Shown: positions 1 to 7,586 of the stretch, one piece after another
Numbering within the stretch: the stretch's first letter is position 1
Layout: each line of letters opens with the position of its first letter
Assembly: GCA_031374415.1 (NCBI GenBank)
Contig: JANMGB010000065.1
Span: 1-21,006 of the forward strand
Length of the DNA stretch: 21,006 bases
Direction: 5' to 3'
Source of the DNA: CANHBY01 sp031374415
GTDB lineage: Bacteria > Pseudomonadota > Gammaproteobacteria > Burkholderiales > Burkholderiaceae_C
Made by a program: the position numbers and the translations under genes
The notes under the pieces: generated by a model
What the model was told of the DNA's origin: nothing
Seen by the model: the letters and a program-made list of their open reading frames with translations, nothing else
The model's database searches: none

Positions 1-99
1 TTCAAAAGCAAGCTGCCACAGCCGCCTTCCATGCCCACCGCCGCATGGATCAACCCGCCACTTCAGGAGCCCTTCCACCCTCAAGACTGCACTGTAAAT

Positions 100-753
100 T
101 CATGACACCAGGTGGCGCAAAGTCATTGACACGCTCCGCAGCTCAGCTGCAGAGTCTCGGAATGATTCCGCAACCGCTTGCGGGTTTCCATTGGCAACAT
201 CCGCGAGATGCTTGGACACCGCGAAGGCGCCGTGTGCTGCCTCATCTAAATCAACAGCGATTTGACCACCCTCGTGGTCATGACCGCATCCCTCAGGCGC
301 TGGTTTCTTTGTGGCGACGGATGGAGGGTTCTCCGAGTCGCAGCAGGCATGAGTTGTCGGATCCCCGGGGCTAGGCAGGACGGATACCGCCACCTTGAAT
401 CTACCCAAAGGAGAGGACGCTGCATGACCCTGCGTGCAATGCGGCGTTGAAACCAGACCGGCACGCTCTTGAGCGAAGTTTCTGCGAGCCGTGTGTTGTG
501 TTGCAAATGCGGTGAGCATCGAGCTTCTGGCTTGTCGGCCTTGTCTCACTAAATCGCTAGGGACGATCCTTAGGGCGACCGAGTTTTCGCTGTTTAGCCC
601 GTACCGGGTCTGCTTATCGTATTTCTCAGCCTTCTCGGCCAGTGGAGCAAGCGCATGACCTATTGAGTGTTTGAATGCTTGATGGCTTTGCGGCACGGCG
701 TCCCGAAGGTTGAACGTAACGTTCGAGCCTTGTGCGAATTTGAAGTTGTTCAT
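100..753 (-). CDS. Uncharacterised open reading frame, possibly decayed
   Basis: I do not recognise this protein (217 codons). The first 75 residues or so look like genuine protein: mixed composition, charged helices such as LAEKAEKYDKQTRYG, and plausible codon use. The second half is Pro/Ser/His-rich and lower in complexity, with runs such as GHDHEGGQ, as expected when a frame drifts into non-coding DNA. No signal peptide or membrane segment is visible. The start lies behind a weak purine-rich stretch (AAAGAACCC). It sits downstream, on the same strand, of a decayed zinc-GTPase gene and an unidentified gene tail, so the whole stretch may be a decaying accessory region. It could be an intact small gene, a truncated gene, or chance. 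Confidence is low. Confidence 0.25.
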   Translation of the reverse strand: MNNFKFAQGSNVTFNLRDAVPQSHQAFKHSIGHALAPLAEKAEKYDKQTRYGLNSENSVALRIVPSDLVRQGRQARSSMLTAFATQHTARRNFAQERAGLVSTPHCTQGHAASSPLGRFKVAVSVLPSPGDPTTHACCDSENPPSVATKKPAPEGCGHDHEGGQIAVDLDEAAHGAFAVSKHLADVANGNPQAVAESFRDSAAELRSVSMTLRHLVS

Positions 754-819
754 CGTGGGTTCTTTGGTGTGGTTTTGAGGGGCCCAGTTACGGCTCTCTC
801 TATTTGCAAAACCCAGGCA

Positions 820-987
820 TCAATCGACGCGTCTCACAAACGCCTGCTGTCCAAGCATGCCCCGCAGCCGCGCCGAGGTCAGCGTGGGAAACTTGGTGGG
901 CGTCTCCGGCAGGAAGGGCCGGTAGCGGGTCGATGTGCCTGGGCCGCAGTGGCGACAGGTGAACCGGCACGACAGCTTGCTTGCGCG
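820..987 (-). pseudogene. C-terminal tail of an unidentified gene
   Basis: About 55 codons ending at a TGA at 820-822 show strong G/C preference at third positions, as real genes in this genome do. The translation contains a CRHC pair (possibly half of a zinc ribbon), then RYRPFLPETPTKFP, and ends GQQAFVRRVD. No start or upstream half is visible. On its upstream side it runs directly into the C-terminus of the decayed CobW-family gene, in a different frame. I do not recognise the family. Inference: a gene tail left by the rearrangement that also damaged its neighbour. Confidence 0.25.
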
Positions 988-1000
988 TCGCCCCCGCATC

Positions 1001-1647
1001 GCACTGCTGTAGTCCATCCAGCAGCACCTCTTTTGGCACGTTGCGGCCGACGAAGACGCGCTTCGATTCACGTGGCTCGGCCGGTTTCCAGGCTGACCTG
1101 GCTTCCGAGCCCGTGAGCATGTGCACTCCTTGGAACACCATGCGGCAGTTTTCGCGCGCGACACTGAGCGCGCCCTTGTAGCGCATCATGTTCGTGCCGT
1201 AAGCCTGCACGATGGCGCCCAGGAAGTCTTCGATGCGCACCAAGTCCAGCGGCCGCTTTTCTCCGAACACGAAGGAACTCACGTCGTCGTGTTCATGATT
1301 CACGTCGTTCAGAAATTCGGGCTTGATCTCCAACATCGCGTTGAGGTTGAAGCCGCGGATGTCGAGCAAGTCGTTGATCGCGGCCACCCCATGGCGGACT
1401 TCGGCAATCTTGGCGCGCGGACTCATCTGCATCCATTGCTCATCTCAACCATCTTTTCGCCAGTGCGCGACAACTGGCCCTCCCAGCCTACGATCGAGGC
1501 CTCGATGTTGACCTCGCTCATGTCGCTGACGATGATCGCGACCCGCCGCCCTTCGCGGTGACGCAGTACGTGGTTCAGCTGCGTGGTTTTGCCGGCGCCG
1601 AGGAAGCCGGTCAGCACCGTGACGGGGGGTAAAGGTGTTCTGGACAT
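1001..1647 (-). pseudogene. CobW/COG0523-family zinc GTPase, internally deleted
   Basis: COG0523 (CobW/P47K/ZigA-like) proteins are GTP-dependent metallochaperones, often Zur-controlled and used under zinc starvation. The first fragment starts at 1647 with the P-loop GFLGAGKTTQLNHVL (residues about 14-28) and runs to MVEMSNGC, then meets a stop at 1423-1425. Intact relatives continue with the CxCC metal motif and about 100 residues carrying the remaining G motifs. Here the next codons, in another frame, read MSPRAKIAEVRHG and go straight into the C-terminal domain (HEHDDVSSFVFGEK, VFQGVHML, SKRVFVGRNVPKE) to about 1001. The deletion joint therefore falls inside the metal-binding motif and also shifts the frame. 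The product cannot be a working GTPase. The gene is divergent from the Fur/Zur regulator with a palindrome between them, which supports an original zinc role. Confidence 0.8.
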
Positions 1648-1652
1648 GGCGT

Positions 1653-1678
1653 ATTGCTAATGAGAAGTCATTCGCAAT
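1653..1678. promoter_or_regulatory. Palindromic operator, probable Zur/Fur box
   Basis: Two 11-base arms, ATTGCTAATGA and TCATTCGCAAT, are separated by GAAG and differ from perfect symmetry at one position. The site lies 6 bases from the start codon of the CobW-family gene and about 50 bases from the regulator start, so one dimer site could control both divergent genes. AT-rich palindromes containing AATGA/TCATT are typical of Fur-superfamily operators. Assignment to Zur rather than Fur rests on the neighbouring zinc gene. Confidence 0.6.
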
Positions 1679-1730
1679 ATCGTATCATGCCAAACTTGTC
1701 ACCTCATTTCTCCCCACAACTGAAGACTTC

Positions 1731-2147
1731 ATGGAACGTTCCACCCGCCAGCGCACCGCCATCCGCGCCGTCATCGCTGCTGCGGGACGGCCGTTGTCTC
1801 CGCAAGAAGTGCTGGACGCCGCGCAGTCAGAAGTGCCCGGGCTGAGCCAGGCCACCGTCTACCGCAACCTGAAAAGCCTGATCGACGAGGGCGACATCGC
1901 CGTCGTGACGCTTCCCGGCGACAGCCCCCGGTACGAGTCCGCACACCATGCCCACCACCACCACTTCCAGTGCAACGAATGCAAGCGCGTCTTTGACGTG
2001 CACGACTGTCCGGGCGATTTGGCCCGGCTGGCGCCCAAGGGCTTCACCGTCGAGCACCACGAACTGACCCTTTACGGCCGATGCAACGAGTGCCCGCCGG
2101 CGCGGAAGGTGTCTCGCACACAGGGGCACCGGCACGGCGCCTTGTAA
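1731..2147 (+). CDS. zur: Fur-family regulator, probably Zur
   Basis: 138 residues, a normal length for the Fur superfamily. Seen: an N-terminal winged helix (about 1-80) with the recognition segment LSQATVYRNLKSLIDEG; the His-rich metal region HHAHHHHFQCNECKRVFD; and two CxxC pairs (CNEC in the middle and CNEC near the C-terminus) that form the structural zinc site. The ATG at 1731 starts the family-like sequence MERSTRQRTAIR; the frame is open further upstream, but that part has no family likeness. Such proteins are cytoplasmic repressors that bind operator DNA when loaded with metal. The divergent zinc-GTPase remnant and the intervening palindrome favour zinc (Zur) over iron (Fur) or peroxide (PerR). 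If Zur, its nearest target gene is now broken, so it would act elsewhere in the genome. Confidence 0.8.
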   Translation: MERSTRQRTAIRAVIAAAGRPLSPQEVLDAAQSEVPGLSQATVYRNLKSLIDEGDIAVVTLPGDSPRYESAHHAHHHHFQCNECKRVFDVHDCPGDLARLAPKGFTVEHHELTLYGRCNECPPARKVSRTQGHRHGAL

Positions 2148-2432
2148 AGGGTCGCCACACCACCACCAGCCACTGAGACGACTCACGAAACCGCGGGCAA
2201 AAGACCGGCCTGGAAAGGAATCACTGAGCCGTCGGTTCACGGTCAACCCCGCATGGCAAAATGAGACGAGGACTTAACGGCCTGGTGGCAGTTCCACACG
2301 ACACTCGCATTCGCAGTCGCAGACATCCAGGAAACAACAGCCAGTTTGAATGAAAAGTGCTGCGCCCATGAGAAACCAGTTGAAGCCGGATCCTTGGAAG
2401 CCTCGGTGGCGGGGTATGGATGAGGGTTGAGT
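2148..2432. other. Intergenic stretch with no gene recognised
   Basis: 285 bases between the Fur-family gene and the PA14 gene. No reading frame with family likeness is visible on either strand. It ends in GGATGAGGG just before the PA14 start, which serves as the ribosome-binding region. No convincing terminator for the regulator was found. Confidence 0.4.
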
Positions 2433-3032
2433 GTGACGAACTATTTTTCTCGGCGAGCTCTGTTGTTGTCATTGGCTGGATTGGGCGTGACGGCGCTCAT
2501 GCGCCGGGATGGCGTGGCCGTGGTCCGCCCTCAACAAAGCACAGTGTCCCTGCCTGGGGAATTGCAATACGCCAGACAACGGGCTGACCTTTGTGGTGCG
2601 GGAAACGCAGTCGGCGTGGGTTTGCGCGGCGAGTATTTTTCAGCGCGTGACTTGGCGGGGCCAGTATTGTTCACCCGGGTTGACCGCACCGTTGACTTTG
2701 ATGCGGGCTTTGAGATTCCAGCTGAGTATGCGGGTCAGGTGCGATCAGCCCGCTGGACGGGTTGGATCAAACCTCCGGTGGCTGGCAAGTTTCGATTCCA
2801 TGCCGATGCACCTGGCATGAGGGCGAAGGTCACCCAACTTTGGGTCGCAGGGGATGGGGCACCGGCGGATGCCACTGTTGAGATGGCTTTGGGCCGCTTT
2901 TACCCCATCACAGTCGAGCTCTCCGCCATCGATTCCTCATTTCAAGGCCGCTGGCGTTTGGAATGGACGGCACCCCATGGGCTGCGGTTTGTGATTCCGA
3001 CGGCGCTGTTGTTTGGTCCAACTGGCGGCTAG
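2433..3032 (+). CDS. Exported PA14-domain protein
   Basis: 199 residues from the GTG at 2433, chosen because GAGGG lies six bases upstream; a TTG at 2427 in the same frame is also possible. The N-terminus has a twin-arginine-like export signal (FSRRALLLSLAGLGVTALM). From about residue 60 it matches a PA14 domain: GLRGEYFSARDL, then RSARWTGWIKPPVAGKFRF, then the closing WRLEWTAPHGLRFVIP. PA14 is a beta-barrel module in glycosidases, adhesins and toxins that often binds carbohydrate. Here it stands alone with no catalytic domain, so only a secreted binding role can be inferred. The reading frame stops immediately after the domain, in a TAG whose last base is also the first base of a repeat end, so the protein may once have been longer. 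Confidence 0.7.
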   Translation: MTNYFSRRALLLSLAGLGVTALMRRDGVAVVRPQQSTVSLPGELQYARQRADLCGAGNAVGVGLRGEYFSARDLAGPVLFTRVDRTVDFDAGFEIPAEYAGQVRSARWTGWIKPPVAGKFRFHADAPGMRAKVTQLWVAGDGAPADATVEMALGRFYPITVELSAIDSSFQGRWRLEWTAPHGLRFVIPTALLFGPTGG

Positions 3033-3061
3033 TACCCCGTCTCAGTGAATTTGAAAGGTTG
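3032..3061 (+). repeat. Solo copy of the 30-bp element end
   Basis: Beginning GTACCCCGTCTCAGTG, this 30-base sequence matches the left end of the element at 9020-9338 with one mismatch, and also matches the inverted right end at 9309-9338. Both left-type copies are preceded by CTA, giving CTAGTACCCC. No partner end is visible within a few hundred bases, so this is a solo or decayed copy. Its first base completes the stop codon of the PA14 gene. Confidence 0.8.
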
Positions 3062-3101
3062 GAAAAGTGGTCGGCCAGATCACAGATGCGTGTTCGCAAA
3101 A

Positions 3102-3122
3102 CAGTTTGTCATCGACAGACTG
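3102..3122. promoter_or_regulatory. Near-perfect palindrome upstream of sucA promoter
   Basis: Arms CAGTTTGTC and GACAGACTG around ATC pair with one mismatch. The site lies about 26 bases before the candidate -35 of sucA. The symmetry and position suggest an activator or repressor site; which protein binds is unknown. Confidence 0.3.
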
Positions 3123-3147
3123 GCCAACAGTTTTGTTCGAGCCGCAC

Positions 3148-3176
3148 TTGGCGCGAACCGCAGAGGGTGCTACATT
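3148..3176 (+). promoter_or_regulatory. Candidate sigma-70 promoter for sucA
   Basis: TTGGCG (3148-3153) and TACATT (3171-3176) are 17 bases apart, and TGC precedes the -10 as in extended -10 promoters. It would give a leader of roughly 135 bases before the sucA start. It is a pattern match only, but it is the best-spaced pair in the interval. Confidence 0.35.
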
Positions 3177-3317
3177 GCCGTTTTGACTGTGGTCCTTCCC
3201 GTCCCCTTTGTTGACTTGCAAAGGCGGGTCGCAATCCGCCAATCGGTGAAGCCGTGTCGCGGAAGGTTGATTAACCCATCAGAGTGCTGGAAACTGGCAC
3301 GAGAGGTGAGCGAAGAG

Positions 3318-6176
3318 ATGATTGAACAATACCGATCGAACTCCTATTTGTTTGGAGGCAATGCCCCCTACGTCGAAGAGATGTACGAGGCCTACCTAGA
3401 CAACCCGGGATCTGTGTCAGACAACTGGCGTGCCTATTTCGATGCCTTGCAGCACGTGCCTGCCGTCGATGGCTCCAGCAGCCCCGATGTGGCCCACGCC
3501 CCTGTGGTCGAGTCCTTCGCGCAGCGCGCCAAGGCCAACGCCTTTGGCAGCAAAGCCAGCAGTGCCGACCTGTCGGTGGCACGCAAGCAAGTGCACGTCC
3601 AATCTTTGATTGCGGCTTATCGCTTTTTGGGCTCTCGCTGGGCTGACCTCGACCCCCTCAAGCGCCAAGAGCGCCACAAAATCCCTGAGCTGGAGCCCGC
3701 GTTCTATGACCTGACTGAGTCCGACATGGACATCTTGTTCAGTGCCACGAACACCTACTTCACGACCTCCGAGAACATGACCCTGCGCGAGATCGTGCAG
3801 GCTCTGCGCGAGACATACTGCTCGTCCATCGGCGCAGAGTACATGTACATCACTGAGCCGGCCGAAAAGCGCTGGTGGCAGCAACGTTTGGAGAGCACCC
3901 GTTCAAAAGGCCAGTTCTCAGACACTCAAAAGAAGCACATCCTCAATCGTTTGACCGCCGGCGAAGGCCTGGAGCGCTATCTGCACACCAAGTACGTGGG
4001 CCAGAAGCGTTTCTCGCTCGAAGGTGGCGAGAGCTTCATCGCTTCGCTGGATGAGTTGGTGCAGCGCGCTGGCACCAACGGCGTTCAAGAAATCGTGATC
4101 GGCATGGCTCACCGGGGTCGTTTGAACGTGCTGGTCAACACCTTGGGCAAAGCGCCCAAAGATTTGTTCTCTGAGTTCGACCATACAGCCCCAGAAAATC
4201 TGCCCTCCGGTGACGTGAAGTACCACCAAGGCTTCTCCAGCGATGTGACGACGCCCGGTGGCCCTGTTCATTTGAGCCTGGCGTTCAATCCGTCCCACCT
4301 TGAGATCGTCAACCCGGTTGTCGAGGGCTCGGTCAAGGCACGTCTGGATCGCCGTGGTGACAAGACCGGTCGCTCGGTGCTGCCGATTTTGGTTCACGGT
4401 GACGCTGCCTTCGCGGGTCAAGGCGTGGTCATGGAGACCCTGGCGTTGGCCCAAACCCGTGGCTACTTTACGGGCGGCACGGTGCATGTGGTGATCAACA
4501 ACCAGATCGGCTTCACCACCAGTGACCCGCGCGACAGCCGCTCGACGCTGTACTGCTCCGACGTGGTCAAAATGATCGAAGCACCTGTTCTGCACGTGAA
4601 TGGCGATGACCCTGAGGCCGTGGTGTTCGCAACCCAGCTGGCGCTCGAGTATCGCCAAGAGTTCAGCAAAGATGTGGTGGTGGACATCGTGTGTTTCCGC
4701 AAGTTGGGTCACAACGAGCAAGACACGCCCGCGCTCACCCAACCCTTGATGTACAAAAAGATCAGTCAGCATCCAGGCACCCGCAAGCTTTACGCAGACA
4801 AGCTGGTGGCGCAAAAGGTGCTGGCTGAGGACGTGCCCGATGCCATGGTGGCCGAGTACCGCGCAGCCATGGACGCCGGCAAGCACACCATCGATCCCGT
4901 GCTGACCAATTTCAAGAGCAAGTACGCTGTCGACTGGTCGCCGTTCTTGGGCAAGAAGTGGACTGACGCAGCCGACACGGCCCTGCCCTTGGCCGAGATC
5001 AAGCGTTTGGCTGAGCGACTCACCACCCTGCCCGCTGACTTCAAGCCGCACAACCTGGCCGCCAAAGTCGTGGCGGATCGCGCTGCCATGGGACGGGGTG
5101 AAATGAACCTCGATTGGGGCATGGGTGAGCATCTGGCGTTTGCATCCTTGGTGGCCAGCGGCTATGCCGTGCGCTTGTCAGGTGAAGACTGCGGACGAGG
5201 CACATTCACCCACCGTCACGCGGTCCTGCACGATCAGGCCCGTGAGCGCTGGGACGAGGGCTCCTACACACCGCTGGAGCATGTGGCTGAAGGCCAGGCC
5301 CCGTTCGTGGTGATCGACTCCTTGCTGTCCGAAGAAGCGGTGCTGGGCTTTGAGTACGGGTACGCCGCTGCGGAGCCCAACACCCTGGTCATCTGGGAGG
5401 CGCAGTTTGGTGACTTCGTCAACGGGGCGCAGGTCGTGATTGACCAGTTCATTGCCTCGGGTGAGGTCAAGTGGGGCCGTGCCAATGGTCTGGCGTTGAT
5501 GTTGCCGCATGGCTATGAAGGCCAGGGGCCCGAGCACAGCTCGGCACGCCTGGAGCGCTTCATGCAGCTGGCCGCTGACAACAACATGCAAATCGTGCAG
5601 CCCACCACGGCCAGCCAGATTTTCCATGTGTTGCGCCGTCAGATGGTGCGCATGTTCCGCAAACCCTTGGTGCTGTTGACGCCCAAGTCATTGCTGCGCG
5701 CCAAAGATGCCACCTCACCCCTGTCCGAGTTCACCAAGGGTGAGTTCAAGACCGTGATTCCGGAGACCAGCACCGACATTGCTGCTGACAAGGTCAAGCG
5801 CATCATCGTTTGTTCCGGCAAGGTCTACTATGACCTCGTCAAAGCGCGTGCCGAGAAGAAGTCCAACGACGTGGCGATTTTGCGTGTTGAGCAGCTCTAT
5901 CCCTTCCCGCACAAAGCCTTCGCAACCGAGATCAAAAAGTACCCGAATGCGAGCGAGTTGGTGTGGTGCCAAGATGAGCCACAAAACCAAGGGGCTTGGT
6001 TCTTCGTGCAGCACTATGTGCACGAGAACATGGTTGAGGGGCAAAAGCTAGGCTACGCCGGCCGCGCTGCCTCAGCGTCGCCTGCCGTGGGCTACTCGCA
6101 CCTGCATCAAGAGCAGCAAAAAGCGCTGCTGGATCAAGCCTTTAGCAAGCTCAAAGGGTTTGTGCTCAACAAGTAA
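3318..6176 (+). CDS. sucA: 2-oxoglutarate dehydrogenase E1 component
   Basis: E1 decarboxylates 2-oxoglutarate with thiamine diphosphate and passes the succinyl group to the lipoyl arm of E2, in the TCA cycle. 952 residues, close to the usual 930-950. Seen: the N-terminal E2-contact segment (SNSYLFGGNAPYVEEMYEAY, about 6-25); MAHRGRLNVLVNTLGK (about 263-278); FNPSHLEIVNPVVEGS; the thiamine-binding region GDAAFAGQG to NNQIGFTT (about 361-400); FRKLGHNEQDTP; and the C-terminal transketolase-like domain with LPHGYEGQGPEHSSARLERF. The frame is open 91 codons further upstream, but the ATG at 3318 has GAGGTGAG before it and starts the conserved sequence. It is first of three complex genes. Reverse-strand frames across it are shadows. 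Confidence 0.97.
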   Translation: MIEQYRSNSYLFGGNAPYVEEMYEAYLDNPGSVSDNWRAYFDALQHVPAVDGSSSPDVAHAPVVESFAQRAKANAFGSKASSADLSVARKQVHVQSLIAAYRFLGSRWADLDPLKRQERHKIPELEPAFYDLTESDMDILFSATNTYFTTSENMTLREIVQALRETYCSSIGAEYMYITEPAEKRWWQQRLESTRSKGQFSDTQKKHILNRLTAGEGLERYLHTKYVGQKRFSLEGGESFIASLDELVQRAGTNGVQEIVIGMAHRGRLNVLVNTLGKAPKDLFSEFDHTAPENLPSGDVKYHQGFSSDVTTPGGPVHLSLAFNPSHLEIVNPVVEGSVKARLDRRGDKTGRSVLPILVHGDAAFAGQGVVMETLALAQTRGYFTGGTVHVVINNQIGFTTSDPRDSRSTLYCSDVVKMIEAPVLHVNGDDPEAVVFATQLALEYRQEFSKDVVVDIVCFRKLGHNEQDTPALTQPLMYKKISQHPGTRKLYADKLVAQKVLAEDVPDAMVAEYRAAMDAGKHTIDPVLTNFKSKYAVDWSPFLGKKWTDAADTALPLAEIKRLAERLTTLPADFKPHNLAAKVVADRAAMGRGEMNLDWGMGEHLAFASLVASGYAVRLSGEDCGRGTFTHRHAVLHDQARERWDEGSYTPLEHVAEGQAPFVVIDSLLSEEAVLGFEYGYAAAEPNTLVIWEAQFGDFVNGAQVVIDQFIASGEVKWGRANGLALMLPHGYEGQGPEHSSARLERFMQLAADNNMQIVQPTTASQIFHVLRRQMVRMFRKPLVLLTPKSLLRAKDATSPLSEFTKGEFKTVIPETSTDIAADKVKRIIVCSGKVYYDLVKARAEKKSNDVAILRVEQLYPFPHKAFATEIKKYPNASELVWCQDEPQNQGAWFFVQHYVHENMVEGQKLGYAGRAASASPAVGYSHLHQEQQKALLDQAFSKLKGFVLNK

Positions 6177-6181
6177 CTTGC

Positions 6182-6222
6182 CGGGCCTTTGAGTGATGCG
6201 TTTTATTCAAAGGCCCGCTTTT
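6182..6222 (+). terminator. Intrinsic terminator-like hairpin between sucA and sucB
   Basis: Arms CGGGCCTTTGA (6182-6192) and TCAAAGGCCCG (6207-6217) pair perfectly over 11 bp around a 14-base loop and are followed by CTTTT. The short T-run suggests partial rather than complete termination. Confidence 0.65.
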
Positions 6223-6279
6223 CCCACTTATTTCCCAGACAGGTGGCAATGACCACCGTCCTTGAACCGAAAGCAAATA

Positions 6280-7512
6280 ATGGCCATCGTTGATGTGAAA
6301 GTCCCTCAGTTGTCCGAGTCAGTGGAAGAAGCCACCATCTTGACCTGGAAAAAGAAGCCCGGCGAGGCCGTGGCGATCGATGAAATTTTGGTCGAAATCG
6401 AAACCGACAAGGTGGTGCTCGAAGTGCCCGCGCCTTCGGCGGGCGTGATGTCCCAGATCGTCAAAGGCGATGGTGCGTTGTGTGCCAGTGACGAAGTCAT
6501 CGCCAAGATTGACAGCGAAGGCGTCGTCAAGGCCGCTGCGACAGCACCTGCCGCAGCACCCGCGGTGGCGGTCGCTGCACCGGCGGTGGTGGCGTCAGTC
6601 AGCAAGGCTGGCGTGGCCATGCCGGCTGCGGCCAAGCTGATGGCTGACAACCAGTTGGCGGCGGGTTCGGTGACCGGTACGGGCAAAGACGGCCGCGTGA
6701 CCAAGGGTGATGTGCTGGGTGCTGTGGCCTCCAACGCCAAGCCTGCAGCCGCTCCAGCCGCCAAAGCGGCATTGCCCTCCGTCGCAGCACCGATGGCGGT
6801 CAATCTGGGCGAGCGCCCTGAGCAGCGTGTCCCCATGAGCCGTCTGCGCGCCCGCGTGGCCGAGCGTTTGCTTCAATCGCAAGCCACCAACGCCATCCTG
6901 ACCACCTTCAACGAGGTCAACATGGCCCCCCTGATGGAAATGCGCAAGCGCTTCCAAGAAAAGTTCGAGAAGGAGCATGGCGTCAAGCTCGGCTTCATGA
7001 GCTTCTTTGTCAAGGCAGCGGTCGCCGCGTTGAAAAAGTACCCCGTGCTCAACGCCTCGGTGGATGGCAACGACATCCTGTATCACGGCTACTTCGACAT
7101 CGGGATTGCGGTGGGTTCGCCGCGTGGCTTGGTGGTGCCGATTTTGCGCAACGCCGATCAAATGACCTTTGCCGATATCGAGAAGAAAATCGCTGAGTTC
7201 GGCCAAAAAGCCAAAGACGGCAAGCTGTCGCTCGAAGAGCTGACCGGCGGCACTTTCTCCATCTCCAATGGTGGGGTGTTTGGCTCGATGTTGTCGACCC
7301 CCATCATCAACCCGCCCCAGTCGGCCATCCTTGGCGTGCACGCCACCAAAGAGCGTGCCGTGGTCGAGAACGGTCAAGTGGTGGTGCGCCCCATCAACTA
7401 CCTGGCCATGTCCTATGACCACCGGATCATTGACGGCCGCGAAGCCGTGCTGGGCTTGGTGACCATGAAAGAAGCGCTGGAAGATCCCTCACGCCTCTTG
7501 TTCGACATTTGA
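6280..7512 (+). CDS. sucB: 2-oxoglutarate dehydrogenase E2, dihydrolipoyl succinyltransferase
   Basis: E2 forms the cube-like core of the complex, carries the lipoyl arm and transfers succinyl to CoA. 410 residues, normal for the family. Domains: lipoyl domain about 1-77 with ETDKVVLEV, where Lys44 is the lipoylation site; a first Ala/Pro linker; the E3/E1-binding domain about 110-150 (AAAKLMADNQL, GTGKDGRVTKGDVLGAV); a second linker; and the catalytic domain from about 185 to the end, with the signature SYDHRIIDGREAV containing the catalytic His and Asp. The ATG at 6280 was chosen because MAIVDVKVPQLSES is the conserved beginning; an in-frame TTG lies six codons earlier. The ribosome site is weak. 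It follows sucA after a hairpin and precedes lpdA after a strong terminator. Confidence 0.97.
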   Translation: MAIVDVKVPQLSESVEEATILTWKKKPGEAVAIDEILVEIETDKVVLEVPAPSAGVMSQIVKGDGALCASDEVIAKIDSEGVVKAAATAPAAAPAVAVAAPAVVASVSKAGVAMPAAAKLMADNQLAAGSVTGTGKDGRVTKGDVLGAVASNAKPAAAPAAKAALPSVAAPMAVNLGERPEQRVPMSRLRARVAERLLQSQATNAILTTFNEVNMAPLMEMRKRFQEKFEKEHGVKLGFMSFFVKAAVAALKKYPVLNASVDGNDILYHGYFDIGIAVGSPRGLVVPILRNADQMTFADIEKKIAEFGQKAKDGKLSLEELTGGTFSISNGGVFGSMLSTPIINPPQSAILGVHATKERAVVENGQVVVRPINYLAMSYDHRIIDGREAVLGLVTMKEALEDPSRLLFDI

Positions 7513-7529
7513 GCCACTGTTTCTGCTTG

Positions 7530-7563
7530 CCAATCGCTCCCTAGTCGGAGCGATTGGTTTTTT
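7530..7563 (+). terminator. Strong intrinsic terminator after sucB
   Basis: Perfect 11-bp arms CCAATCGCTCC and GGAGCGATTGG around CTAGTC, followed by six T. This is a textbook Rho-independent terminator in the 74-base gap between sucB and lpdA, so lpdA must rely on read-through or its own promoter. Confidence 0.92.
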
Positions 7564-7586
7564 GACCTCTACGAATTCCTGTGACC

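Noticed and set aside
2172..2187. CCACTGAGACG match to the inner part of the 30-bp element end
   Set aside because: Only about 11 bases match, and the orientation is wrong to pair with the solo end at 3032 as one element.
3918..5132. 404-codon reverse-strand frame inside sucA
   Set aside because: It is a GC-driven shadow of the clear sucA coding sequence, with His/Gln/Val-rich text and no motifs.
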